Of a stretch of DNA of 64,000 nt, positions 26,832-34,866 are shown one piece after another (positions within the stretch are counted from its first letter, which is position 1; each line of letters starts with the position of its first letter). The position numbers were made by a program, and so were the translations under genes. Below the pieces are notes generated by a model. It saw nothing but the letters and a program-made list of their open reading frames with translations, was not told where the DNA came from and searched no databases. Origin of the DNA: Ottowia flava (GTDB lineage: Bacteria > Pseudomonadota > Gammaproteobacteria > Burkholderiales > Burkholderiaceae_C); contig NZ_VRUA01000005.1 of assembly GCF_008017535.1 (NCBI RefSeq), forward strand, positions 62,001 to 126,000. The letters are read 5' to 3'.

Positions 26832-27734
26832 ATGTTGGACGCCTTGTCACTGGACCAGTTGCGCACCTTCGTCGCCGTGGCGGAGCGCGGGAGCTTTCGC
26901 GCCGGTGCCGCCAGCCTGTCGCGCGCGCAGTCCGCCGTCAGCCAGGCGATTGCCAACTTGGAGCACCAGCTGCGCGTGAAGCTGTTCGACCGCTCGGGCC
27001 ATCGCCCCACGATGACGCCAGAGGGGCTGGGCCTGCTGGCCGACGCGCGTGACATCTTGCTGCGGGTGGACGTGATGCGAGCGCGCGCACGGGACTTGGG
27101 TGGCGCGCTGGAGCTGCAGTTGGGTCTGACGGTCGACACGCTGTTTCCGCTGCCCGTCGTCGGTCACGCGCTGCGCGAAACGCGCGGCAAATACCCTTCG
27201 GTGGCGATTCGGCTGACCGTCGAACCATTGGGCGGACCGATTGCGGCGCTGCTGGACAAACGCTGCCAGCTTGCGATTGTGGTCGGCGAAGAATTTCGCG
27301 ACCCGCGCATCGCGGTGGAGGCGGTGGGCGCCATCGGGCACGTGGCGGTGGTCGCTGCAGCGCACCCGCTGGCGCAGTTGGACGCTGCCAGCGCAGGGCC
27401 CACCGCGCTGGCCGATCACCTGCAGATCGTGCAGTCCGACCCGTCGCCGCTGTCTGACGGCCGCAGCTTCGGTGTGCTGTCCAACCAGGTCTGCCGCGTC
27501 TCCACGCAGGACGCCAAGCACGCCATGATCGCCGCTGGCCTGGGCTGGGGCAGGTTGCCCCTCTGGCAGATCGAACGCGACTTGCAAGAAGGGCGCCTGG
27601 TGCGGGTACCCACGCGGGCGCTGGGCCGCCACAGCCAGGTAACGATGGAAGCCTATCTGGCGCACCGGATCGACGAACCCTTCGGCTTGGCGGCGCAGGC
27701 GTTCCGGCGCGCGTTGTTTCAATACCCGGGCTGA
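26832..27734 (+). CDS. LysR-family transcriptional regulator
   Basis: This is a LysR-type regulator of 300 residues. The winged helix-turn-helix is at the N-terminus (LDQLRTFVAVAERGSFRAGA, LSRAQSAVSQAIANLEHQL, KLFDRSGHRPTMTPEG). The effector-binding domain follows from about residue 95, with LGLTVDTLFPLPVV and the GLGWGRLPLWQIERDL segment. It diverges from the methyltransferase-nat pair across 91 bp that contain an inverted repeat, so it probably regulates that pair. The co-inducer is unknown. Confidence 0.92.
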   Translation: MLDALSLDQLRTFVAVAERGSFRAGAASLSRAQSAVSQAIANLEHQLRVKLFDRSGHRPTMTPEGLGLLADARDILLRVDVMRARARDLGGALELQLGLTVDTLFPLPVVGHALRETRGKYPSVAIRLTVEPLGGPIAALLDKRCQLAIVVGEEFRDPRIAVEAVGAIGHVAVVAAAHPLAQLDAASAGPTALADHLQIVQSDPSPLSDGRSFGVLSNQVCRVSTQDAKHAMIAAGLGWGRLPLWQIERDLQEGRLVRVPTRALGRHSQVTMEAYLAHRIDEPFGLAAQAFRRALFQYPG

Positions 27735-27771
27735 AGCCAACACGCTACCGCGATCCCATGGCGCGACAGCG

Positions 27772-30700
27772 TCAATGAAAATCCCGACTGCTAGTGAATT
27801 CCCCCAGCCGGCCCAGCAGGGGCGTGAGGTCGCGAAAGCGCTGGGCGATCAGGTGGCGGACTTCGCCGCCGCTGTCCTTGTCGCGCTGCCATTCACCTTC
27901 GACGGCGAGCAGGCGCGCGCGCAGCAGGGCGTTGCGCTGGGCTTCGTCGTCGCGCACGCTTTTCCAGACGATGACGTTGACGGGGCCGGTTTCGTCTTCC
28001 AGCGTGACGAAGATCGTGCCCTTGGCGGTGCCCGGCTGCTGGCGGCCGATGACCAGGCCGCAGGCGCGCACGCGGCGGCCGTGGGGCAAGTCGCGCAGCT
28101 GGTCCGCGGTTTTGAGGCGCCAGCGCTCCAACCTCGGGCGCAGCAGCGCCAGCGGGTGGCGGCGCAAAGTGAGGCCGAGCGCGGCGTAGTCGTGCACGAT
28201 GTCTTCGCCCTCGGGCGCGGGGGGCAGGATCAGCGCGGGTTCGTGGATGGGGGCGTCTTGCAGCAGCGAAGGCGTGTGGGGCACGCGACTCGCCGCCGCC
28301 CGGCCGCCCGAAGGCGGCGAGGGCCCCAGCACCCGGCTGGTCCGGGGGCCCTTCCCCGGATCGGGGCAGCGCACCTCGCGCAGCGGGGGAGCGTGGGGGC
28401 TCACAGCACGCCAGGCCTGCTGGCGGCGGTGGCCGGCCAGGCTGGCGAGCGCGTCGGCGGCGGCCAAGGCATTCAAGTCGCGCGTGTCCAACCCTGCCCG
28501 CCGCGCCAGGTCGTCGACGCTGGCAAAGGGCTGCTGGGCGCGTGCGGCTTCGATGCGCTGCGCGGCGGTTTGGCTCAGGCCCTTGACCAGGCACAGGCCC
28601 AGGCGCACGGCGGGGCGGGTGGGAGTGTCGGCGCAGGCGATGTTTGCTATCGCATCAGGAGCTGGCCGCGCAAGTGGTTGTTGGGCTGGAAGGTGATTTG
28701 ACTTAAAATCGGCGTTGATCTCATTACCGCCGGCACCGCGGTGCAAGGCGGCATCCGCATCGGATTCAGCACCGCAGAAATCGGACTCTGACCCCGATTG
28801 AGCGGCAGGCGCCCACGCTTCCAGCGTGCAATCCCAGTCGCTGGCGCTGACGTCGGGTGGCAGCACCTGCACGCCGTGGCGGCGGGCGTCCTGGATGAGT
28901 TGGGACGGGCCGTAAAAGCCCATGGGTTGCGAGTTGAGCAGCGCGGCGAGGAAGGCTTCGGGCTCGTGGCATTTGAGCCAGGCGCTTTCGTACGCGATGA
29001 GGGCGAAGCTGTAGGCGTGGCTTTCCGGGAAGCCGTATTCGCCAAAGCCTTTGATCTGCTGAAAGATGCGCGCGGCGAATGCGGGGCTGTAGCCGTTTTT
29101 CAGCATGCCTTCGGTCAGCTGCGCTTCAAACGGGCCCAGGCCGCCCTTGCGCTTCCAGGCGGCCATGGCGCGGCGCAGGCGGTCGGCGTCGTCGGCGCTA
29201 AAGCCGGCGGCGATCATCGACAGCTCCATCACCTGTTCCTGAAAGATGGGGATGCCGAGGGTGCGCGCCAGCGCCTTGGCCAGGCGTGGAGGCCGACCAG
29301 GTTGATCGTCGCTGGAGAGTTCGTATTCGATCGGCAGGTTGCGCCGCTGCCGATCGCGCGCTTTCAAATACGGGTGCACCATGCCGCCGCTGATGGGGCC
29401 GGGCCGCACGATGGCGACCTGCACGACCAGGTCGTAGAAGGTGGTGGGCTTGAGGCGCGGCAGCATGCTCATCTGCGCGCGGCTTTCGATCTGGAAGGTG
29501 CCGATGGTGTCGGCGCGGCGGATCATTTCGTAGGTGGCGGGGTCTTCACCTTGGATGTCGGCGCGCGTGAAAACATGGCCGCGCCGCTGGCTGACCAGAT
29601 CGATGCAGCGGCGCACGGCGGTGAGCATGCCCAGCGCGAGCACGTCGACTTTCAGCATGCCCAGCGCCTCCAGGTCGTCCTTGTCCCACTGGATGACCTG
29701 GCGCAACGCGGGCGGCGCGGGCAGCCACGCGTCCAGGGGCGAAGGCTCGTACGGGCGGGCGGCGGGCGGCGGCGCTTCGGCGGCGCCGGCGCGGGGGTGG
29801 CCGCCGGGATCACCGTGGGAAGGGACCACGTCATCACCACTGGCGTCGACTTCATCGGGCAGCACGCCCAGGGTGTTTTCCCAATCACCCTCGCGCGTCA
29901 TGGCAGCGGGCTCCACGGGCACCAGCCGGTGCAGCGGCGTTTCGGTCAACACGAAGCCGCCCACGTGCTGGCTGAGGTGGCGCGGCGCGCCTTTGAGCTG
30001 CCGCGTCAACTCCAGCCACAGTCGGGCCTGCGTTGGGTTGACGGCTGCACCCACCTGGGCGGCCAGCTCGCCCAGCCGATGCTCGGCCAGACCGTCGTCA
30101 AACCAATGGTGGCCCTTGGAGAAAGCGTCGATCAAGCGCGCGTCCACGCCCAGCGCCATGCCCACGTCGCGCAGGGCGCTGCGGGTGCGGTAGCTGATGA
30201 CGGTGGCGGCCAGGGCGGCGCGGTGGCGGCCGTATTTGCGGTAGATGTACTGGATGACTTCTTCGCGCCGCTCGTGCTCGAAGTCGACGTCGATGTCGGG
30301 CGGCTCGTGGCGGCGCGCGCGGCTGATGAAGCGCTCCAGCAGCGGGTTGGAAATGCGCGGGTCGGCCTCGGTGATGCCCAGGCAATAGCAGACCACCGAG
30401 TTGGCGGCCGAGCCCCGGCCCTGGCACAGGATGCCCATGCGCCGCGCCGCGCGCACGATGTCGTGCACGGTGAGGAAGAACATCTCGTAGCGGCACTCGG
30501 CGATCAGCGCCAGCTCTTTGTCGATGAAGGCCTGGATGTGCGGCAAGGTGCCGCCCGGGAAGCGCCACGCCGCGCCTTCGCGCACGAGCCGCGCCAAGGT
30601 CTGCGTGGGGCTGAGACCGGGCAGCACGGCCTCTTGCGGATAGTTGTATTTCACCTCTTCCAGCCGAAAGTGGCAGCGCGCCGCGACCGCCTGCGTGGCG

Positions 30701-31974
30701 GCCAGCGTGTCGGGCGGATAAAAGTCGCCCAGCCGCGCCAGCGGGCGCAGGTGGCGTTCGCCATTGGGCTGCAGCTCGAACCCGCAGGCCTGCACCGGGC
30801 GGCCCAGGCGGATGGCGGTCATCACGTCCTGCAGGCGCTTGCGGGCGCGCACGTGCATGTGCACGTCGCCCGCGGCGATCAGCGGCAGGCCGGTGGCGGC
30901 CGACAAGCGCTGCAACGCCAGCAGCCAGAGCGGGTCGCTGGCATCGCCGTGCAGTTCCAGCAAGAGGCCGGTTATCAAGTGAAAAGTGCTTGCAGCCTTA
31001 ATGCGATCTGCGCAGACAGCTTCCAATTCAGGAGCAATTTCGCCACCCTTCCAATCGCTGCGACAGGGCGCCCACAGGCATTCGCAGCCCGGCAACGCGG
31101 CCAGCGCCACGGCCAGCGGCGGCAGGCGGTAGGCCCCTTTGGCCGCTGCCCCACGGCAGCGCGTGATGAAGGTGCACAGCGCGCCCCAGCCGGCCAAGTC
31201 GCGCGCCAGCACCACCAGCGTGCCCTGCCCGCCAAAGCGGAACTCGCCGCCGTAGAGCAGTTGCAGCGGCGCGGCCACGCCGGTGGCGGCGCGCGCAGCG
31301 TGCAACGCGGCCAGTGCGGCGGGAACATCGCTGTCGTCGCTGTCCTTCTGGGCGGGAGACGAACGCTCCAGCTCGCCCAGCGCCTGCCAGGCGCGCACCA
31401 CGCCGGCCACGGAACATTCGTCGGTGATGGCCAGCGCCGAATAGCCCAGCGCCCAGGCGCGCTGCACCAGCTCTTCCGGGCTGCTGGCGCCGCGCTGGAA
31501 GCTGAAGTGGGTGAGGCAGTGCAGCTCAAAAAATAGGCCCCCACGCTCCCCCGCTTCGCGTGGTCCGCTGCCCCCCGAGGGGGCCCCAGCCGCCTTGGGA
31601 GCGGCCCTACGGCGGCTGGACAGACCCCCACGCTGCGCGGCTTCGCCTGCTGCGCTGCCCCCCGAGGGGGCGCTCGCCGCCTTCGGGCGGCCGGGCGGTG
31701 GCGAGTGGCCCCCACGCTCCACGGCTTCGCCTGCTGCGCTGCCCCAGTCCGGGGAGGCCTCCCCGGACAAGCCGGGTGCCGGGGCCGCACCTCGCCTTGG
31801 GATCGGCCCGGCGGCGGGGTGGTTGCCCCCACGCTCCCCCGCTTCGCGTGGTCCGCTGCCCCCCGAGGGGGCCCCAGCCGCCTTGGGGCGGCCCGGCGAC
31901 GGTTGGTCGCCACGCGCTTGGCGGCGCAGCCAGTCGGCGCGTTCGGCCTGCTGCTTGTGGCTGAGTTCAGGCAT
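27772..31974 (-). CDS. dnaE2: Error-prone DNA polymerase DnaE2 (ImuC) with repeat-derived insertions
   Basis: This is the SOS translesion DNA polymerase that works with ImuA and ImuB. The PHP domain starts LFFELHCLTHFSFQRGASSP. Palm motifs are CQGRGSAANSVVCYCLGI, PPDIDVDFEHERREEVIQY (catalytic Asp residues) and LKVDVLALGMLTA. A helix-hairpin-helix and OB fold close the protein (GTIFVTLEDETGPVNVIVWK). The ATG at 31974 overlaps the imuB stop by 8 bp. The product has 1400 residues, about 300 more than usual. Residues ~22-146 come from four family-2 units and ~1190-1229 from one more. Residues ~311-334 and ~1088-1110 come from family-1 repeats R9 and R8. A Pro/Ala-rich insert also precedes VIQWDKDDLEALGM. 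No stop or frameshift is visible. Confidence 0.95.
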   Translation of the reverse strand: MPELSHKQQAERADWLRRQARGDQPSPGRPKAAGAPSGGSGPREAGERGGNHPAAGPIPRRGAAPAPGLSGEASPDWGSAAGEAVERGGHSPPPGRPKAASAPSGGSAAGEAAQRGGLSSRRRAAPKAAGAPSGGSGPREAGERGGLFFELHCLTHFSFQRGASSPEELVQRAWALGYSALAITDECSVAGVVRAWQALGELERSSPAQKDSDDSDVPAALAALHAARAATGVAAPLQLLYGGEFRFGGQGTLVVLARDLAGWGALCTFITRCRGAAAKGAYRLPPLAVALAALPGCECLWAPCRSDWKGGEIAPELEAVCADRIKAASTFHLITGLLLELHGDASDPLWLLALQRLSAATGLPLIAAGDVHMHVRARKRLQDVMTAIRLGRPVQACGFELQPNGERHLRPLARLGDFYPPDTLAATQAVAARCHFRLEEVKYNYPQEAVLPGLSPTQTLARLVREGAAWRFPGGTLPHIQAFIDKELALIAECRYEMFFLTVHDIVRAARRMGILCQGRGSAANSVVCYCLGITEADPRISNPLLERFISRARRHEPPDIDVDFEHERREEVIQYIYRKYGRHRAALAATVISYRTRSALRDVGMALGVDARLIDAFSKGHHWFDDGLAEHRLGELAAQVGAAVNPTQARLWLELTRQLKGAPRHLSQHVGGFVLTETPLHRLVPVEPAAMTREGDWENTLGVLPDEVDASGDDVVPSHGDPGGHPRAGAAEAPPPAARPYEPSPLDAWLPAPPALRQVIQWDKDDLEALGMLKVDVLALGMLTAVRRCIDLVSQRRGHVFTRADIQGEDPATYEMIRRADTIGTFQIESRAQMSMLPRLKPTTFYDLVVQVAIVRPGPISGGMVHPYLKARDRQRRNLPIEYELSSDDQPGRPPRLAKALARTLGIPIFQEQVMELSMIAAGFSADDADRLRRAMAAWKRKGGLGPFEAQLTEGMLKNGYSPAFAARIFQQIKGFGEYGFPESHAYSFALIAYESAWLKCHEPEAFLAALLNSQPMGFYGPSQLIQDARRHGVQVLPPDVSASDWDCTLEAWAPAAQSGSESDFCGAESDADAALHRGAGGNEINADFKSNHLPAQQPLARPAPDAIANIACADTPTRPAVRLGLCLVKGLSQTAAQRIEAARAQQPFASVDDLARRAGLDTRDLNALAAADALASLAGHRRQQAWRAVSPHAPPLREVRCPDPGKGPRTSRVLGPSPPSGGRAAASRVPHTPSLLQDAPIHEPALILPPAPEGEDIVHDYAALGLTLRRHPLALLRPRLERWRLKTADQLRDLPHGRRVRACGLVIGRQQPGTAKGTIFVTLEDETGPVNVIVWKSVRDDEAQRNALLRARLLAVEGEWQRDKDSGGEVRHLIAQRFRDLTPLLGRLGEFTSSRDFH
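28286..28402 (-). repeat. Family-2 GC-rich repeat unit U9 inside dnaE2
   Basis: This is a single unit in reverse orientation relative to U1-U8. It contains CTCGCCGCC, the GGCCGCCCGAAGGCGG hairpin and AGCGTGGGGGC. It resembles U3 in its CCGG-rich centre. About 117 bp, it is read in frame as roughly 39 residues. Confidence 0.75.
28645..28710 (+). repeat. Family-1 dispersed repeat, copy R8, inside dnaE2
   Basis: Reads TGCTATCGCATCAGGAGCTG, GCCGCGCAAGTGGTTGTTGG, GCTGGAAGGTGATTTGAC. It matches R5 base for base over GCGCAAGTGGTTGT. It is antisense to the gene and translated in frame. Confidence 0.8.
30972..31040 (-). repeat. Family-1 dispersed repeat, copy R9, inside dnaE2
   Basis: Reads TTATCAAGTGAAAAGTG, GCAGCCTTAATGCGATCTGC, GCAGACAGCTTCCAATTCAG. 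Translated in the dnaE2 frame as about IAPELEAVCADRIKAAS plus flanks. Confidence 0.8.
31537..31908 (+). repeat. Family-2 repeat array U1-U4 inside dnaE2
   Basis: Four tandem units start at 31537, 31624, 31708 and 31825. Lengths are 87, 84, 117 and 84 bp, all multiples of three. Each begins CCCCCACGCT, then CTTCGC(C/G)TG, then GCTGCCCC, a CCCCGAGGGG-type palindrome, and a GGGCGGCC segment. The third unit has a longer centre (AGTCCGGGGAGGCCTCCCCG). On the coding strand each unit reads approximately PGRPKAASAPSGGSAAGEAA followed by ERGG. Confidence 0.9.
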
Positions 31975-33760
31975 ACAGCCCGTGCAGGAACCAGCGCGTG
32001 GCCGCGCCCTGCCCCGCCCCCGCGTCACCGCGCGCCACATCGGCGGCGGTGGGGCGTTCGCGGTAGATCCACAGCAGCTCGGCCGTGGCGCTTTGGGCGA
32101 TGAAGTAATCGCGAGAGACTTGGCCCCCACGCTCCCCCGCTTCGCGTGGTCCGCTGCCCCCCGAGGGGGCCGCACCCGCCTTGGGGCGGCCCGGCGGCGG
32201 GTGATGGCCCCCACGCTCAGCGGCTTCGCCTGCTGCGCTGTCCCCCAAGGGGGCCACACCTCGCCTTGGGAGCGGCCCGGCGGCAGGGTAGTTGCCCCCA
32301 TGCTCCGCGGCTTCGCCTGCTGCGCTGCCCCCCGAGGGGGCGCTCGCCGCCTTCGGGCGGCCGGGCGGCGGCGAGTGATGGCCCTCACGCTCCGCGGCTT
32401 CGCGTGCTGTGCTGCCGCCGGCCGCCCCGGCGGCGTAACGCGCTGTGCGCTCACGCGCTACGGGCGGCGCGGCACCCTCCCGATCTTCCGCCGGCACGGC
32501 GTCGGCCCACCAGCCGGCTTCGACGCGCTGCGGGCCGCTGATCAGGCGCAAGGCTTGTCCTTTGTGCAAGGGCTGGTCGTGGACGGTGGCCAGGGGCTGG
32601 GGCGGGCGCAGCAGCCAGGTGGGGCTGAGGGCGTCGGGCAGGTGGCGGGCGGACGTGGTGGCGGTAGGCATGGGTTTTCCTTGGGCGGTGGGGCGGTGGG
32701 CGGCGGCGGAGCGCGCGGTGGGGCGGCGCAGGGTCTGTTCAGCCGCCTGCCAGTGCTGGCGGCTTTCGGGGCGGTGGTCGGCCTGCGCGACGGGCAGGCG
32801 CACGTTGTGGGCGCCCAGGCGGGCGCTGACGCGTTCGATGAAGACGTGCCAGGGCTCGCCGCGCGGCTGGTCTTCGGGCAGGAAGCTGGGCGTGTCGGCC
32901 TGCCAGGGCGCGGTGTCGAGCGCGCGCAGGCGCAGGCTGCGCGCGGGCGCCAGCATGGCGGTGCGCGCCAAGCGCTCGGCCAGCAGGCGCTGCAAATGGG
33001 CCATGGCCTGCACCGGCTCGGCGGTGCGCAATTCGATGGCCTGCTCGGGCGGCAGCTCCTGCCCGTTCAGGCGGCGCTGGTCGAAGCGCCAGGACAGTTC
33101 CAGCGCGCGCACGCCCTGGTGGCGCGCGGCCAGCCAGTGCTGCAGCGCCTGCAGCAGGCGCCGCGCCGACCACAGCAGCGCCGGGGAGGTGTCGGCGCGC
33201 TCGGGCAGCTCCAGCGTCTGCTCGAAGGTGTCGGGCGGGGTGATCCAGGCGCAGACGTCGGGCGCGCGGCCCAGGGCGACATCAAGTGCGCGGCCCAGCC
33301 CCGGGCCGAAGCGCCGCGCCAGGCCGGCGCGCGGCAGCGCCGCCACGTCGCCCCAGCGGCGGCAGCCCAGTTGCGACAGCGTGGCTAGGTGCGGGCGCGC
33401 AGCGCTCAGGGTGTGCAGGGGCAGATCGGCCGCGCGCGCCAGCGCGGTGGACGCAGCGGTGTCGCCAGCGCCCGCGCCTTTCAGCCGCAGGTGCGCCAGT
33501 GCCACCAGGCTGGTCGGCCCTTGCGCGGCCAGCGGCACGGTGTCGGCCGGCTGGCGGGTCCAGACCTGGCGCAGCAGCGCGCGCCGGCCGCCCCACAGGC
33601 GTTCGCAGGCGGACACCTCCATCAACAGGCCTTCATCGACCCAGGCGACGTGCGGGGTGAAGCCCAGCGCCCACCAGGCCAGCGCCTCCGCGGACAAAGG
33701 CGCTGGCGTGGCCGCGGGCGTCGCCTCAGGCAACGGCCACCGCAATGCCAGCCAGTGCAT
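31967..33760 (-). CDS. imuB: ImuB, inactive Y-family polymerase of the SOS mutagenesis cassette
   Basis: ImuB is a DNA polymerase IV-like protein that lacks catalytic acids. It acts as the hub linking ImuA, DnaE2 and the beta clamp. The N-terminus reads MHWLALRWPLPEA, without the DMD motif of active Y polymerases. Landmarks are LSQLGCRRWGDVAALPRAGL (HhH region) and SWRFDQRRLNGQELPPEQA (little finger). The C-terminal end VSRDYFIAQSATAELLWIYR followed by WFLHGLYA is intact. Between residues ~441 and 545 sits a Pro/Gly/Ala insert from family-2 units U5-U8. It overlaps imuA by 35 bp and dnaE2 by 8 bp, so all three are coupled. Confidence 0.93.
   Translation of the reverse strand: MHWLALRWPLPEATPAATPAPLSAEALAWWALGFTPHVAWVDEGLLMEVSACERLWGGRRALLRQVWTRQPADTVPLAAQGPTSLVALAHLRLKGAGAGDTAASTALARAADLPLHTLSAARPHLATLSQLGCRRWGDVAALPRAGLARRFGPGLGRALDVALGRAPDVCAWITPPDTFEQTLELPERADTSPALLWSARRLLQALQHWLAARHQGVRALELSWRFDQRRLNGQELPPEQAIELRTAEPVQAMAHLQRLLAERLARTAMLAPARSLRLRALDTAPWQADTPSFLPEDQPRGEPWHVFIERVSARLGAHNVRLPVAQADHRPESRQHWQAAEQTLRRPTARSAAAHRPTAQGKPMPTATTSARHLPDALSPTWLLRPPQPLATVHDQPLHKGQALRLISGPQRVEAGWWADAVPAEDREGAAPPVARERTARYAAGAAGGSTAREAAEREGHHSPPPGRPKAASAPSGGSAAGEAAEHGGNYPAAGPLPRRGVAPLGDSAAGEAAERGGHHPPPGRPKAGAAPSGGSGPREAGERGGQVSRDYFIAQSATAELLWIYRERPTAADVARGDAGAGQGAATRWFLHGLYA
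32123..32435 (+). repeat. Family-2 repeat array U5-U8 inside imuB
   Basis: Units start at 32123, 32207, 32294 and 32381. The first three are 84, 87 and 87 bp; the fourth is truncated near 32435. Orientation and translated frame are the same as in the dnaE2 array. U7 is almost identical to U2 across the CGCTCGCCGCCTTCGGGCGG part. Confidence 0.9.
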
Positions 33761-34691
33761 GGCCGTCCTCCTGGGGTGAGCCCGGGCGCGCGCCCGGTGG
33801 CGGCCGTTGACCGCTGGCGCGGCGCGGCAGGAGCCGGTGCACGGTGGGCGCAGCGGCGGGGCGTGCCCCGCCCAGCGCCTCGTTCATCACCCGCGTGTGC
33901 GGCAGCGGGGCGGGCCGCAGGTCATCGGCACGGTCAACGCCGTCCCCTTGGGCGGCGCGCAGCGCGGCGCGCGCCACGCTCAACACGGCGTCACCGGCCG
34001 CCGGCAGCCACAGCGGTTGGGCCAGCGGCGGGCCGCGGCGCTTGAGCAGATCGACCCGCAGCTGCGGCCAGGCCGCCCGGGGTGCATCGGCCGGCACCGG
34101 CGCCGCCCCCACCAGCCGCAGCCGCGGCCGGCTTAAAGGGGGCAGTGCGGCCGCCACCCGCAGCCGCACGCGCGCGGGCGACGCCGCCTGCGCCGCGTGC
34201 GCGGGCCGCAGCACGAACAGCAGCGCGCCGGTGGACGCCGCCGCCTGGTGCAGCCGCCGCAAATCGGCCGCCTGCGCCCGCGGCAGCCAGGCCACGACGG
34301 CGGCCACGTCCTGGCAGCGCAGCGCCTGCTCGCCCGCCCACGCGGCCTGCGCGGGGGTGGCGCCCTGGATCCACAGCGTCTGCGACCAGGGCACGCCAGC
34401 GGCCACCAGGGCGGGCACAAAGGGCTCGTGCGGCGGCTGGATCAGCGCCACGCGCCCCTGCTGTGCCTGGCGCGCCAGCGCGGGCAGCAGCAGCGGCCAG
34501 ACGCTGCCCTGCGGCGCCGGTTGCAGCACCTCGATCAAGGCGCCCAGCGGCCAGCCGGCGCCGGGCAATTCGGCGTCCAGCGCGGCGTGGCCGGTGGGGG
34601 CGACCGCGGCCTGAGCCGACGCGATTTCGTCGGCCATCCAGACGCCGTGGCAGGCGGCCTGATCGGCAGAAAAAGCAGGTAGAGCAGCCAT
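33726..34691 (-). CDS. imuA: ImuA, RecA-like protein of the SOS mutagenesis cassette
   Basis: ImuA (SulA/RecA-like) is required with ImuB for DnaE2-dependent mutagenesis. The 321-residue protein has the conserved start of the core, LDAELPGAGWPLGALIEVLQ at about residues 38-57. QGRVALIQPPHEPFVPALVAAG, LWIQGATPAQAAWAGEQALR and VAWLPRAQAADLRRLHQAA follow. The ATG at 34691 lies only 6 bp from a perfect LexA box and has no Shine-Dalgarno sequence, so the mRNA may be nearly leaderless. A later start at MADEIASAQ is less likely because the GVW segment before it is conserved. The tail overlaps imuB. Confidence 0.9.
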   Translation of the reverse strand: MAALPAFSADQAACHGVWMADEIASAQAAVAPTGHAALDAELPGAGWPLGALIEVLQPAPQGSVWPLLLPALARQAQQGRVALIQPPHEPFVPALVAAGVPWSQTLWIQGATPAQAAWAGEQALRCQDVAAVVAWLPRAQAADLRRLHQAAASTGALLFVLRPAHAAQAASPARVRLRVAAALPPLSRPRLRLVGAAPVPADAPRAAWPQLRVDLLKRRGPPLAQPLWLPAAGDAVLSVARAALRAAQGDGVDRADDLRPAPLPHTRVMNEALGGARPAAAPTVHRLLPRRASGQRPPPGARPGSPQEDGHALAGIAVAVA

Positions 34692-34697
34692 GATTAA

Positions 34698-34713
34698 CTG
34701 TATTTTTATACAG
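34698..34713 (-). promoter_or_regulatory. LexA (SOS) box of the imuA-imuB-dnaE2 operon
   Basis: CTG-TATTTTTATA-CAG is a perfect CTG-N10-CAG LexA site, 6 bp upstream of the imuA ATG. On the minus strand it contains TATAAA, a likely -10 box, so LexA would cover the promoter. Confidence 0.93.
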
Positions 34714-34866
34714 TATTCTGGCCGCGTCCATGACCGCTTGGCAAGCGCTTTTCATGTGCCTCGGCAAAGCCTTGCGGGGCGTGCGCGGGCTGCTATCAGG
34801 GCGGGAGTGCGCAGCGGCCGGCCGCGCCAGCGGCCCGCTTTTTGCTGGCCCGGCAGGCCGTCGGGC

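Noticed and set aside
28798..31536. A 912-codon open frame on the plus strand opposite dnaE2
   Set aside because: It is antisense to a gene with clear polymerase motifs, has low-complexity His/Gly/Arg/Ala composition, and no recognisable domains. Such long shadows are expected in G+C-rich DNA.
31537..32435. CRISPR array suggested by regularly spaced repeats
   Set aside because: The units are directly tandem without unique spacers, are translated in frame, and no cas gene is present.
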